64,000 bases of DNA from positions 62,001-126,000 of the forward strand of contig CAYOAN010000005.1 in assembly GCA_964402065.1 (NCBI GenBank). Direction: 5' to 3'. The notes beneath the pieces are model-generated. The model made no database searches. It was given only the letters and a program-made list of their open reading frames with translations, and was not told the DNA's origin. The stretch comes from CAIWMF01 sp964402065. GTDB taxonomy: Bacteria > Verrucomicrobiota > Verrucomicrobiia > Chthoniobacterales > UBA6821. Below are positions 1 to 9,019 of this stretch, one piece after another (position 1 is the first letter of the stretch; each line of letters starts with the position of its first letter). Made by a program: the position numbers and the translations under genes.

Positions 1-2
1 CG

Positions 3-425
3 CCGGGAGAGAATGCGGCGATTGCGGCAGGCGTTGTAGGGACAGCAGCTGGCGTTGCGCTTGGTGCTTCGGGAGTGAATCCTGGAATCACTATTCCTGT
101 GGCTCTTGGTGGAGCTGCCTTGGCCGGGGCTGGAGCCTATGTCTACACCAAGCAACGCGCGACGGTTGACCAGCGGCGGATAGCAGAGGCTCGGGCGCGG
201 TTGTACTACGCAGAGTTAGATCAACAACAGCAACATAATGCAGAGCGTTATCTTGCTGTGAATGTGCCCAACACACCACAGGCACAAGGAAGCTCTGTAA
301 TGCTCTACGACACGCAGACTGGATCAGCTTCTCAAGATGTTTATGATTTGAAACAAGTGCCTGCTGTTGGAGGAAAGGCAAATTTAGGGAATGCCTCAGC
401 AACCTACATTGGTTCGGGAAATTAG
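3..425 (+). CDS. Glycine-rich hypothetical protein, 5' end outside window
   Basis: The frame is open from the first bases of the window, so only the C-terminal ~140 residues are seen. The visible part starts with a long Gly/Ala-rich hydrophobic stretch, with small residues spaced as in glycine-zipper membrane segments, ending at the motif GAGAYVYTKQR. A hydrophilic Gln-rich part follows (ELDQQQQHNAERY), then a polar tail ending IGSGN. A GTG at 75 could act as an internal start but is probably not the real one, because the same Gly/Ala-rich segment is already open upstream. No function is recognised; a membrane- or envelope-associated protein is the modest inference. A mobile repeat begins 47 bases after the stop. 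Confidence 0.6.
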   Translation, partial: PGENAAIAAGVVGTAAGVALGASGVNPGITIPVALGGAALAGAGAYVYTKQRATVDQRRIAEARARLYYAELDQQQQHNAERYLAVNVPNTPQAQGSSVMLYDTQTGSASQDVYDLKQVPAVGGKANLGNASATYIGSGN

Positions 426-471
426 TGCGGTCTAAGCATTTTTGATGTTGAGGTTGCCCCTGCTAGCGCTC

Positions 472-612
472 TAGAGCATTCTCAAAAATTCTATAGTCGC
501 GTATTGCGGCGTCACTCCGGTGCTCGAAGCTTCGAGTATGAGATATACACTGCGCTTCTGCGCTCCTCGTTCCTGGCACTACATCGACTATCATATTTTT
601 TAAAACGCTCTA
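472..612 (+). repeat. TA-flanked MITE-like element, copy A
   Basis: About 141 bases with ~30-base terminal inverted repeats beginning TAGAGC and ending GCTCTA. The core GCGTATTGCGGCGTCACTCC and the second half CTGCGCTCCTCGTTCCTGGC are shared with copies at 14.3, 30.8, 40.4, 43.4, 55.5 and 57.3 kb. TA is present at both ends. Its right-end TA is directly the left-end TA of a second, truncated copy. Confidence 0.85.
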
Positions 613-690
613 GAGCATTCTCAAAATCTATAGCCGCGCATGATGGCGTCACGCCAGTGCTTGCATCCTCGTGGGCTAAGAATACACTCC
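611..690 (+). repeat. Truncated MITE-like element next to copy A
   Basis: This starts at the shared TAGAGCATTCTC junction and follows the family consensus for about 80 bases (TATAGCCGCGCA, GGCGTCACGCCAGTGCTTG), then drifts and loses the right half. The small CCGC/GCGG stem of intact copies is mutated, as expected of a decayed relic. The rest of the gap, to 876, shows no gene or clear repeat. Confidence 0.7.
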
Positions 691-876
691 AGATCTGCGG
701 TTGAACTTGCTCGCTCCCGCGGGGTTGCCTTGAAAAAGCGCATCCAGGAAGAGCGGCTGTATTCTCCCTAGTGCTAACGTTATCACTTTTTTAACATGTT
801 CTAACCTTAACGCTTCCTATAAAAGCTAAGAAGACTTGTGCAAAGCCTCCTTTCAAGTTGCCAAGGAATATTCTGG

Positions 877-3213
877 TTAAGCCACTGGAGCAGTTCTCCA
901 AAAATACAACCAGCTAGGTATTTTAAAAAAGGAACAGAACCAAGAATACCAGGATGGTTTTTGAGCTTCGTTGAGGGCTTGCTGAATTTCAGTCTGCTTA
1001 TTTCGAAGATCCTTTTGGACGCTCTGATTCAAATTGTAAGGCATTGAGACGATGTTATTGTCTAAAGCGGGCCTTTGAATGCGGACTTTCTCAATGGCAA
1101 CGTGATTGAAAGAATCAAGAGACTTCTGAATTTTTTCAGAGGCTTGTTGCAAAAAGCGGAGTTTAGTTTTTCCTACAGATTCCTTTGATGATTCGAACAA
1201 TAAGTCTGCTTCGGCTTGACTGTCAAAACAACTAGCCATTGCTGAAATGATAGAACAATAATAGTAGAGATCCTTAAGAGTATTAAGATCCTCCTGTGCT
1301 AATACCTTGGGGGGGTCTTCTCCTACATCCAGAATAGCTTCAATCTTTTGTTTAGCAGCCTCTCCTGATGAAATAACGTTACGCCATGGAGAAGGCGCTG
1401 TGATGCCTGCATCATCAGGTGTTAAGGAACTCTTTCGTGATGAGGGGCTTTTCGGAGCTTGGTTCGCCAGCTCATAAAGCGAGTTCTTGGTTTCAACAGC
1501 ACCTTGGATCAGCTGAGAAAATTTTTCTCTTAGTTGTGTGGTAGTTGTTGAAATCAAATGATCAATCTCTGTTCGATCAAACCTGCCCCAGAGGCTTTGA
1601 AGGCGCTCAGGAGTCTTCTTTTGATTAGCCTGTAAGTGTGTTAGAAACGTTGGAAGTAGAGATGATAATTGGCGATGGGATGAAAATTTTTCATCTTCAG
1701 AAGCATTGCTGTTGCTTACTATAAGCAAGTGATCGGCAATTTTTCTTTTTTGAAGCTCCATCTTGAGAAGGTTAATTCTAGTGGAGGCTTCCTCCTCGTA
1801 GCGCTTGGTTTCTAGATATTCGGATGTATCCTCCTCAAATGTTTTCAGGAGCACCGAGCAAGCTTGTGTGACAAGCTCATATTTTTTTATGGCCTCATCA
1901 ATTAAAGTGCTGGCCGGCCTGGGGGCCTGATCAATGCTAGCAATGAAGTCCCTGCTGGTAACAGTCAGCTCCGCAGCACGAGCCTCGCAAAAAAGAGCCA
2001 TCATTTTATAAAGAGAGGCGATCTCAGGATCTGCATCCTTCACTTCTTCAGCAAAGCTTCGATGTTCTTTCCCGGCCCTGTTAAAAGAATAAGGGAGAGC
2101 AGCAAGTCTTGAAACAGCGAGACTCCCTTGAAGGGTGATAGTGTAAGGCTGTTGCATAGCTGAAGCTTCTTTTGAGGAGGTAAAGGATGAATCAGGATCA
2201 TCTTTCAGGAGCGTCGCTGCGTACTCTGCTTCGGCTTCATATTCGGCGAGCCTGCTTCCATATAAAAGGATTTGAAATCTAACATCATCGACTAAAGTCT
2301 GTTGATCTTCACTATTGGGAATGAGCTTTTGATATTGTTCTAAACAGGTAATGAGCTCTTTTGTTTCTTCGACAATCTTTGACCTATACAAAAAGGCGCG
2401 CTTAGCATCCTGGAATTCAAAGGAAATGACCTTGTTAAGCTGATCGAGCGTAAACCAATAGGTTTGTAAGATAACCTCTTCTTTTGCAGTGCATAAAGAG
2501 GAAAACAAAGCGTCATTTTCTTCATTAGGTTGCTGGAAGGAAGTGTCATGGTTTAATGGTGAACGGGGTGGGGTGGAAGGGGGATGACTGACCTCGGATT
2601 CATGGGAGGTTGCTGCATGGGGCATCTCTTCTTGGGAGGCAGAACAAACAGAGCTGCTGGAGATCGGTGAAAGATTGGCAGTGTTTTCAGTAAGAGAGGG
2701 ATGATCTTGATGCTTTGCTAATGGAGGGGAAAAAAAGTTGCTGCCGTCTTCGTTGGTATAAGGAGAATAAGAGAGATCGTGTTCTGGGCTATAATGAATT
2801 GAAAGATCGGCCACTTTTTTAGTTTTAGTAAAAGGGGCATGAGCTGCGTTTATTTGTTGTACTAGAGCCTCAAAGTTTTTTCGAGCGGTAGATGACTTCT
2901 CGGCAAGACCGTCTAATTCCCGCTCAATAAAAGAACTATCATTCATCCCCGCGCTGCAATCTAAATTTTCTTCATTTTCTGAGTGTTGCAAAGATGATTC
3001 GGAAGATATATCAGCTTTGGAGAGTGTGGCAGTTTGAGGGAGCTCAGGAAGTAACGAGCTGCGGCGTCGCTGTTGGGCTTTTTTTGGGGCTGGAGATTGC
3101 AACTGGCTAGAGATCAAGCTGTTGCTCACTTCGTGGTCGCTCATCGGAATCGCTACGAGCGGCGTTAAAAAAAGACAGGAAAAGGCAATGGGAGGAAAAA
3201 TTTTTTTCAACAT
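877..3213 (-). CDS. Large secreted protein of unknown function
   Basis: This 778-residue protein has an N-terminal signal peptide (MLKKIFPPIAFSCLFLTPLVA). A long Ser/Glu/Pro-rich, probably disordered region follows (about residues 25-235). Residues ~240-720 are strongly helical and charged, with many Leu/Glu/Lys heptad-like runs, so coiled coil is likely. The last ~20 residues are dominated by Trp and Phe (SWYSWFCSFFKIPSWLYFW), an unusual aromatic tail that could insert in a membrane. I recognise no family. Secretion and the host-associated gene setting would allow a surface or secreted effector role, but that is inference. An 11-base inverted repeat lies 22 bases upstream of the start. Confidence 0.7.
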   Translation of the reverse strand: MLKKIFPPIAFSCLFLTPLVAIPMSDHEVSNSLISSQLQSPAPKKAQQRRRSSLLPELPQTATLSKADISSESSLQHSENEENLDCSAGMNDSSFIERELDGLAEKSSTARKNFEALVQQINAAHAPFTKTKKVADLSIHYSPEHDLSYSPYTNEDGSNFFSPPLAKHQDHPSLTENTANLSPISSSSVCSASQEEMPHAATSHESEVSHPPSTPPRSPLNHDTSFQQPNEENDALFSSLCTAKEEVILQTYWFTLDQLNKVISFEFQDAKRAFLYRSKIVEETKELITCLEQYQKLIPNSEDQQTLVDDVRFQILLYGSRLAEYEAEAEYAATLLKDDPDSSFTSSKEASAMQQPYTITLQGSLAVSRLAALPYSFNRAGKEHRSFAEEVKDADPEIASLYKMMALFCEARAAELTVTSRDFIASIDQAPRPASTLIDEAIKKYELVTQACSVLLKTFEEDTSEYLETKRYEEEASTRINLLKMELQKRKIADHLLIVSNSNASEDEKFSSHRQLSSLLPTFLTHLQANQKKTPERLQSLWGRFDRTEIDHLISTTTTQLREKFSQLIQGAVETKNSLYELANQAPKSPSSRKSSLTPDDAGITAPSPWRNVISSGEAAKQKIEAILDVGEDPPKVLAQEDLNTLKDLYYYCSIISAMASCFDSQAEADLLFESSKESVGKTKLRFLQQASEKIQKSLDSFNHVAIEKVRIQRPALDNNIVSMPYNLNQSVQKDLRNKQTEIQQALNEAQKPSWYSWFCSFFKIPSWLYFWRTAPVA

Positions 3214-3234
3214 AAAAATGGGGGTGGATTCTAG

Positions 3235-3276
3235 CAGCTGTTTTTTAAAATGCTATCATAAAAGGAAAAACAGCTG
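3235..3276. promoter_or_regulatory. 11-bp inverted repeat upstream of the secreted protein gene
   Basis: Arms CAGCTGTTTTT (3235-3245) and AAAAACAGCTG (3266-3276) are perfect inverted copies separated by 20 bases. They sit between 22 and 63 bases upstream of the minus-strand start at 3213. This could be an operator or a leader hairpin; it has no match to the other repeat families here. The rest of the 3214-3520 gap shows no supported gene. Confidence 0.35.
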
Positions 3277-3520
3277 ACTGATTGGCTTTCTTGGTATGGA
3301 GCAGCCTTTTTTAGCTGGATTCTACAGAGAAGAAGCACTAGGTTAGCAACTAGAAGGGCGGAAGCTTTAGCTGTAACATGTTGGTGGCACAAGAAATGCA
3401 AAAATGAAACAAGGCTATCTTTCCGTGATGGATTGCAGCGCTCGCTCAAAAAAAAGGGCTCTACGGACTTCCTGGAGCGTTTTTAGAGCAACTGATTTTT
3501 AGGGAATGCAGTTTTTGCGT

Positions 3521-3967
3521 TTAATTCCTGGCAGGAACAACCAGTACTGGTTTGGAAGCTTGCTTTAGCAATTCTGTAACAACGCTTCCATTGAAAAGAT
3601 GATAGAGTCCGCCATGACCATGAGAGCCAACAATCAACATCGAGGCGCCTGTTACTTCGATTTGATGTTTAATTTCTTCTACAGGAAGAGCTTCTTTCAC
3701 GATCACTTCCATTGTGACTTTTGGAGAAGCGAAAGAGGCTGCAAGCTGGTCGAGACGCGATTTAACTTCTGCAATTTCTTCAACCGAAAGTGGGAGTGGG
3801 ACAGAAACCATTTCCATGGAAGAGCCAACTGGAAGCGCAGAGCTGACGGGAGGAATGACATGCAGTAAAACAACCTTGGCGGAAAGGTCTTCAGCTAAGT
3901 TAACCGCTTCTTTCAAGACGTTGGAACTGCCAGAACTAAGATCAACAGCGACAAGGATTGTTTTCAT
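3521..3967 (-). CDS. Universal stress protein (UspA family)
   Basis: This single-domain Usp protein has 148 residues, the usual size. It starts with the typical first strand MKTILVAVDLSSGS and contains LLHVIPP. It ends with the ATP-binding signature G-2x-G-9x-G-S, seen as VGSHGHGG followed by GSVV, then PVLVVPARN. It is therefore likely an ATP-binding Usp acting in the cytoplasm in stress adaptation; no specific partner is evident. It is transcribed divergently from rarA, with 166 bases between the genes holding both promoters. The start ATG is the only reasonable one. Confidence 0.93.
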   Translation of the reverse strand: MKTILVAVDLSSGSSNVLKEAVNLAEDLSAKVVLLHVIPPVSSALPVGSSMEMVSVPLPLSVEEIAEVKSRLDQLAASFASPKVTMEVIVKEALPVEEIKHQIEVTGASMLIVGSHGHGGLYHLFNGSVVTELLKQASKPVLVVPARN

Positions 3968-4178
3968 AGGGGCAATCGTATGTTAAATTTTTGAAAGAGA
4001 GAAGGAAAAATAGTTTGAAGTTGAGCATTCTTATCAAAAGTAAACGGCGCAGATGAAGCTGATATATTTTTCCAAGCAGGGCCTTTTTTCAACTCTCTAA
4101 GTTTTTCAATCAATATGGTGGAAGGCGCAAATAATGCTTCGTATTTCCATGATGAATATTTATTTTAAAAGGGTGAAA

Positions 4179-5510
4179 ATGGATGACTTTTTTGAAGATC
4201 AATTAATGCCTGCTCATCGTCCCGGTTCTTTAGGGATCGATGCGCCGTTGGCAGCGCGGATGCGGCCTCGGAGCTTGGAGGAATATGTGGGGCAAAGGCA
4301 TCTTTTGAGCAAAGGAAGTTTGTTGCAACGAGCTCTAGATGCAGATCGGCTATCATCGATGATTTTTTATGGGCCACCAGGGACTGGCAAAACGAGTCTT
4401 GCGCGGGTGATTGCAGCCCAGAGTAGTCGGCACTTTGTTGAGCTCAGCGGCGTCGAGGGCTCTGTTTCTGATTTGCGTAAAGCGATGGAAACAGCTTCGC
4501 AGCAGGCCAGGATTGGAAAACGGACGCTCCTTTTTATTGATGAAATCCATCGGTTGAACAAAGGACAGCAAGATGTGTTGCTCCCCGATGTGGAGCGCGG
4601 AACGCTCTTGTTGATTGGGGCCACAACGCAGAACCCTTTTTTTTCAGTGATTGCCCCGCTCTTGTCACGTGTCCAAGTTTTTCAACTTAAGCCATTACAA
4701 GAGGAGGAGCTTATTTCTTTGCAGGAACAGGCGCTCCGAGACAAAGAAAGGGGGCTGGGGGCGTTGCCAATTATCTTGGAGCGCGAAGCCGCTCTGCACC
4801 TTGCTGCGGCAAGCGATGGAGACGCACGAAAGTGCCTCAATGCGTTGGAAGTTGCTGCGGCTACGACTCCTTTTGATGCAAAAAGTCGTATCGTGATTAC
4901 GCAACAAATTGCTGAGGAGAGTATTCAGCAAAAAGCAGTTGTATACGATCATACGGGAGATGGGCATTATGATGTGATCAGTGCTTTTATTAAAAGTATT
5001 CGTGGAAGCGATCCTGATGCTGCGCTGTACTGGCTTGCGACGATGCTGCAAGCAGGAGAAGATCCTCGTTTTATTGCGCGACGGCTGGTGATTTTAGCAA
5101 GTGAAGATATCGGCTTGGCTGATTCTCAGGCCTTGCAGCTGGCTGTTGCAGCACAACAAGCTGTCGAAACAATTGGCCTTCCGGAGGTCCGCATTACGCT
5201 GGGACATGTGACAACTTATCTGGCGCTCGTGCCCAAGAGCAATAGCGCTTACCTTGCTTTCGAACGTGCGGCAAAGGAAGTTGATTCTGGCAGGTCGCTT
5301 CCTGTGCCGCTGCACCTAAGAGATGGGCATTATCCGGGCTCAAAAAATTTGGGGCATGGGAAAGGATATCGCTACCCTCATGATTTTCCTGGTGGTTACG
5401 TGAAACAAGATTATCTCACGGCGCCTCGTTCTTATTACATTCCCACAAGCCACGGTGGTGAAGAGCTTCTTGTTAAAAAATGGAATGTGCTAAAAAATAA
5501 AACTGAATAA
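4179..5510 (+). CDS. rarA: Replication-associated recombination protein A (AAA+ ATPase)
   Basis: RarA/MgsA is an AAA+ ATPase related to clamp-loader subunits that acts at stalled forks. Counting from the upstream ATG at 4134, Walker A GPPGTGKT is at ~80-87, Walker B LLFIDEIHR at ~132-140 and sensor GATTQNPFF shortly after. The C-terminal half carries the family segment VYDHTGDGHYDVISAFIKS, SEDIGLAD and the conserved end H-L-R-D with YRYPHDFPGGYV. Length (443-458 residues) is normal. The start at 4179 (MDDFFEDQLMP) matches the usual N-terminus; the ATG at 4134 would add 15 basic residues and is possible because a GGAAGG lies before it. Confidence 0.95.
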   Translation: MDDFFEDQLMPAHRPGSLGIDAPLAARMRPRSLEEYVGQRHLLSKGSLLQRALDADRLSSMIFYGPPGTGKTSLARVIAAQSSRHFVELSGVEGSVSDLRKAMETASQQARIGKRTLLFIDEIHRLNKGQQDVLLPDVERGTLLLIGATTQNPFFSVIAPLLSRVQVFQLKPLQEEELISLQEQALRDKERGLGALPIILEREAALHLAAASDGDARKCLNALEVAAATTPFDAKSRIVITQQIAEESIQQKAVVYDHTGDGHYDVISAFIKSIRGSDPDAALYWLATMLQAGEDPRFIARRLVILASEDIGLADSQALQLAVAAQQAVETIGLPEVRITLGHVTTYLALVPKSNSAYLAFERAAKEVDSGRSLPVPLHLRDGHYPGSKNLGHGKGYRYPHDFPGGYVKQDYLTAPRSYYIPTSHGGEELLVKKWNVLKNKTE

Positions 5511-5695
5511 CGTGGCGTTCCTGCTGCTGTAGACGAAAATAAGAAGAGGGAAAGATAGCAAAGTTTCCCAAAAACCAAATTGACTCTCGAGGGAAGCTTG
5601 CGTAGAGTTAACGCCCGCCTTCTTCCTTTGCTGAAGCTAAGGATCGTTGTTTTTTAATGATGACTTGTTGAGGGGGCGATGATTTTATTTTTTTT

Positions 5696-6739
5696 GTGTC
5701 TCATCAACTTACTTACGTTTTAATCACGCCGCAGGCTTTATTTAAAGCTCGCACTGGGAATATTATTTCTCGCCTTCTCTCTCGCTCTGGGCTTGAGCTC
5801 ATTGGTGCTCGTATGTTTATGCCAAGCGTGGGTCTTCGCGAAGAGCTTAGTGCTAGCCTTAAGAGCCAGGCTCTCAGTGCTGACTTTTTGAAAAACTCTT
5901 TCAAACCAGCTCAGGATCACACGATGGTGCTCCTTTTTCATGGAGAAGATGCAGTCAATAAAGTGAGTGCTATTGTTGGAGATGATAAAAAAATGCACGG
6001 CCGAGGTGAAACGATCCGTGATACCTATGGCGATCATTTCATGATTCAAAAAGGAGAAAATGACCAGAATCCTAGCATTTTTTACTTTGAGCCTGCTGCG
6101 ATTGCCCCGGCAAATCTTGAAGAGGCAACGGAAGGCTTGAAAGCCCTTGAAAAATTCTCTGATCAAGATGGAGGAATTTTAGATGCGAAGGAGACCTTCC
6201 CAAAAGATGCTGTTTTAGAAAAAACATTAGTTCTCATTAAGCCTGACAACTTCCGCTTTGCAAGCACACGTCCTGGTGGTGTCATTGACCTGCTTGCTCG
6301 TACCGGCTTGGCAATTGTTGGTTGCAAGGTGCATCGTATGAGTGTAGCGGAGGCAAAGGAATTTTACGGTCCTGTGCTCGAAGTTCTGGAAAAGAAACTT
6401 CCAGATGGGCGTTCGCACTGGGAGTCGATCGTTGCTTTTATGTCAGGTCGTCGTCCTTCGGAGTGTCCCGAAGAGAGTCACTCGGAAGCTGGCAGTGAAC
6501 TCTGTGTGGCTTTGATTTATCAGGGCGTTGATGCCGTTCGTAAAATTCGTGAAACACTCGGGCCTACAGATCCTTCCAAGGCGCCTCACGGAACCATTCG
6601 CAAAGAGTTTGGTCAAGATATCATGGTGAATGCTGCACATGCTTCTGACGCTCTGGAGAGTGTAACACGCGAAACAGCTATCATTCGCATTAACGACAAT
6701 AATTTTAAAACAGTCATCGAACACCATCTTAAAAAATAA
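5696..6739 (+). CDS. ndk: Tandem two-domain nucleoside diphosphate kinase
   Basis: Nucleoside diphosphate kinase balances NTP pools by a phospho-histidine mechanism. The ordinary enzyme is about 140-150 residues; this protein is 347 and contains two NDK-like halves. The C-terminal half (about 175-335) is canonical: KTLVLIKPDNFR, EFYGPVLE, GTIRKEFG and the active-site motif VNAAHASDALE with His at ~315. The N-terminal half (1-140) keeps the fold-like opening LTYVLITPQALFKARTG and the GETIRDTYGD segment, but no His is found where the catalytic one should be, so it is probably structural or regulatory. The start is a GTG; no in-frame ATG is nearby. A strong hairpin terminator overlaps its 3' end. 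Confidence 0.9.
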   Translation: MSHQLTYVLITPQALFKARTGNIISRLLSRSGLELIGARMFMPSVGLREELSASLKSQALSADFLKNSFKPAQDHTMVLLFHGEDAVNKVSAIVGDDKKMHGRGETIRDTYGDHFMIQKGENDQNPSIFYFEPAAIAPANLEEATEGLKALEKFSDQDGGILDAKETFPKDAVLEKTLVLIKPDNFRFASTRPGGVIDLLARTGLAIVGCKVHRMSVAEAKEFYGPVLEVLEKKLPDGRSHWESIVAFMSGRRPSECPEESHSEAGSELCVALIYQGVDAVRKIRETLGPTDPSKAPHGTIRKEFGQDIMVNAAHASDALESVTRETAIIRINDNNFKTVIEHHLKK

Positions 6740-6786
6740 AAATGGAGCTATGAAGTTGAGGTAAAATTCTCAACTTCTCCATTTTT
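6738..6786. terminator. Rho-independent terminator after ndk
   Basis: The inner stem GAAGTTGAG (6752-6760) pairs with CTCAACTTC (6769-6777). Outer arms AAAAATGGA and TCCATTTTT extend it, giving a T-tract on both strands. It lies between ndk and the aminotransferase gene. Confidence 0.8.
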
Positions 6787-6814
6787 CAACTTCAACTAGC
6801 CACTCCATCTTCTC

Positions 6815-7978
6815 ATGCAACTCTCACCTCGCCTCGCTAATATCACACCTTCTCTGACCCTTGCTATCGACAGCAAAGCTAAAGCTCTCCTTGCGCAAGG
6901 TGTCAATGTCTGTAGTTTTGCTGCAGGTGAACCTGATTTTGAGACGCCAGCTCACATTAAGGAAGCTGCTCTCAATGCTCTCGAGTCAAATTTTACACAT
7001 TATACTCCGAGCGCTGGCATTCCTGAGTTGCGCGAGGCTCTCTCTCATAAATTTAAGACAGACAACAATCTCGACTATGCACCAAGTGAAATTATTGTAA
7101 GCAATGGTGCTAAACAAAGTTGTTTTAATGCCATTATGGCTTGTGTAGGCGAGGGAGACGAAGTCATCATTCCTGCTCCTTATTGGCTGAGCTATCCTGA
7201 AATGGTTCGTCTTGCAGGTGCAGAACCAGTGATCATTCCGACAACAGCTGAAAACAATTGGAAAATCACAGCAGAGGATTTTGAAAATGCGATGTCACCA
7301 CGCACTAAGATGATCATTCTTAATTCACCTGGCAATCCGACAGGAGCTGTTTACACGAAGGATGAGCTGCGTGCGATTGTTGAAGTTGCTGCTGATGAAG
7401 AAATTTTAATTCTTTCCGACGAAATTTATGAGCATCTCATTTATGATGATGCTAAGCACGTTAGCGTGGCTTCTCTCACTCCGGAAGCTCGCGACCTGAC
7501 CATTACAGTGAATGGATTTAGCAAAGCTTATGCGATGACAGGATGGCGCCTTGGATATCTTGGTGCTCCTAAAAAAATTGCGCAAGCCATCGACTCGTTA
7601 CAAAGCCACAGCACCTCAGGCCCTTGTTCCTTTGCACAAAAGGGAGCTCTTGCCGCTCTCACTTCAAGCCAACAATGTGTTGCTGATATGCGAGAAGAAT
7701 TTAATGTTCGTCGTGAATATATGTTCCAACGCATCTCCAACATACCAAACATTACTGCAGTGAAGCCAGAGGGAGCTTTCTATATTTTAGCCTCGATTGA
7801 AAAGTTAGGACTCTCTTCTTCTAACTTTGCTGATCGTCTCTTGAGCAAAGCTAATGTTGCTGTCGTTCCTGGTATTGCTTTTGGTGATGACAAGACCATT
7901 CGCTTGAGCTATGCGACTGGCTTAGACATCATTAAGGAAGGCATGGATCGCTTGGAAAATTTCTGTAAGACGATATAG
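6815..7978 (+). CDS. aspC: Aspartate aminotransferase (class I, PLP-dependent)
   Basis: This 387-residue class I/II aminotransferase converts aspartate and 2-oxoglutarate to oxaloacetate and glutamate. Motifs are FAAGEPDFETPAHI near the N-terminus, NSPGNPTGAVY, ILSDEIYEHL and the PLP-lysine segment NGFSKAYAMTGWRLGY. The substrate-carboxylate Arg is in IRLSYATG near the end. The MxLSPRL...SLTLAIDSKAKAL beginning is typical of the Ib subgroup (Bacillus/Thermus AspC). A prephenate aminotransferase role is possible in that subgroup and cannot be excluded. A 27-base imperfect palindrome (7972-7998) covers the stop codon. Confidence 0.92.
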   Translation: MQLSPRLANITPSLTLAIDSKAKALLAQGVNVCSFAAGEPDFETPAHIKEAALNALESNFTHYTPSAGIPELREALSHKFKTDNNLDYAPSEIIVSNGAKQSCFNAIMACVGEGDEVIIPAPYWLSYPEMVRLAGAEPVIIPTTAENNWKITAEDFENAMSPRTKMIILNSPGNPTGAVYTKDELRAIVEVAADEEILILSDEIYEHLIYDDAKHVSVASLTPEARDLTITVNGFSKAYAMTGWRLGYLGAPKKIAQAIDSLQSHSTSGPCSFAQKGALAALTSSQQCVADMREEFNVRREYMFQRISNIPNITAVKPEGAFYILASIEKLGLSSSNFADRLLSKANVAVVPGIAFGDDKTIRLSYATGLDIIKEGMDRLENFCKTI

Positions 7979-7998
7979 ACCACCAGGTGGCCTATATC
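7972..7998. other. Near-perfect palindrome over the aspC stop codon
   Basis: GATATAG, CCACC, GGTGG and CTATATC form a dyad with a single mismatched pair. It includes the TAG stop and has no following T-tract, so it may be an mRNA 3'-end stabilising hairpin rather than an intrinsic terminator. Confidence 0.5.
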
Positions 7999-8092
7999 AG
8001 GCGGAAGGATAAGGGTTGGAGGAGAGACAAGTGTTACCGATGGAAACATAGCAATGTCTGATTAGAAAATAGATTCTTTGCTTTCAACGAAT

Positions 8093-8971
8093 ATGACCCT
8101 CCTCCCTCATCTCAAGCTTATCGAGCGAGCCCTTCAAAACGTCCTTCCCAAAACAACATCGAAGCCAACAACGATCCACCGCGCCATGCGGTACAGCCTT
8201 CTGGCCGGAGGAAAACGGCTTCGTCCACTGTTGTGTTTAACGGCAGCGGAGGCTTGTAGTGCTCATGCTGACATTGCAAAAAAAGTAGTTCCGATTGCTT
8301 GTGCACTCGAATGCTTGCATACATATTCGCTCATTCACGATGATCTTCCTGCTATGGATGATGATGATCTCCGTCGTGGAAAACCAACCTGTCATAAAAT
8401 GTTTGGAGAAGGAATGGCAATCTTAGCTGGAGATGCGCTTCTGACAAAGAGTTTTGAGTTGCTTTTACAGGTAGTTCCTCCCAAGCGTTATCCGCTTTCA
8501 CAATTGTTACAAGAAATGAGTGTTGCTGCAGGGAGTCAGCAGCTTATTGCAGGCCAGGTGGCCGACTTAGAGGCAGAAGGAAAAAAGGTGACACTAAAAG
8601 ACGTTCGCTTCATTCATGAGCGTAAGACGGGCGCCATGATCGTTCTTTCTCTCCGGCTTGGAGGAATGATGGCCAATGCAACGCCAAAGCAATTAAAAGC
8701 ATTGACTGATTTTGGAAAAGCTCTAGGACTTGCCTTCCAAATTATCGATGACATTTTGGACGTGACACAATCGAGTCAGCAACTTGGTAAGAGCGCAGGT
8801 AAAGACCTTGCTGCAAAAAAGGCAACTTATCCTGCGGTGATCGGCCTGGAAGCCTCACTAAAAGAGGCTGCAAAATTAACAGCAAAAGCACATCAGGCTT
8901 TGAAAATATTTGGGCCTCGTGCATATCAGCTTGAGGCCTTAGCTGGAGAGCTTCTTGCTAGGGGAAAATAA
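8093..8971 (+). CDS. Polyprenyl (farnesyl/geranylgeranyl) diphosphate synthase
   Basis: This short-chain trans-prenyl diphosphate synthase has ~292 residues from this ATG. It shows the five classical regions: RYSLLAGGKRLRP, the first Asp-rich motif LIHDDLPAMDDDDLRRGKPT, GDALLTKSFELL, KTGAM, and the second Asp-rich motif FQIIDDILDV. It condenses isopentenyl diphosphate with allylic diphosphates for quinone and undecaprenyl precursors. The first Asp-rich motif is DDxxxxD (DDLPAMDDDD), as in bacterial IspA-type enzymes; product length cannot be assigned from sequence alone. A TTG at 8078 in the same frame is a less likely start. Confidence 0.93.
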   Translation: MTLLPHLKLIERALQNVLPKTTSKPTTIHRAMRYSLLAGGKRLRPLLCLTAAEACSAHADIAKKVVPIACALECLHTYSLIHDDLPAMDDDDLRRGKPTCHKMFGEGMAILAGDALLTKSFELLLQVVPPKRYPLSQLLQEMSVAAGSQQLIAGQVADLEAEGKKVTLKDVRFIHERKTGAMIVLSLRLGGMMANATPKQLKALTDFGKALGLAFQIIDDILDVTQSSQQLGKSAGKDLAAKKATYPAVIGLEASLKEAAKLTAKAHQALKIFGPRAYQLEALAGELLARGK

Positions 8972-9019
8972 ACCTACAATCTTGCCTTTCATGCGTGATT
9001 TCCGCTAGCCTCAACGGTA

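Noticed and set aside
504..704. Reading frame through MITE copy A
   Set aside because: It lies within repeat sequence and is not kept open in the other copies.
3231..3449. 72-codon minus-strand reading frame upstream of the secreted protein gene
   Set aside because: Odd composition, overlaps the 11-bp inverted repeat, and no recognisable domain or signal sequence.
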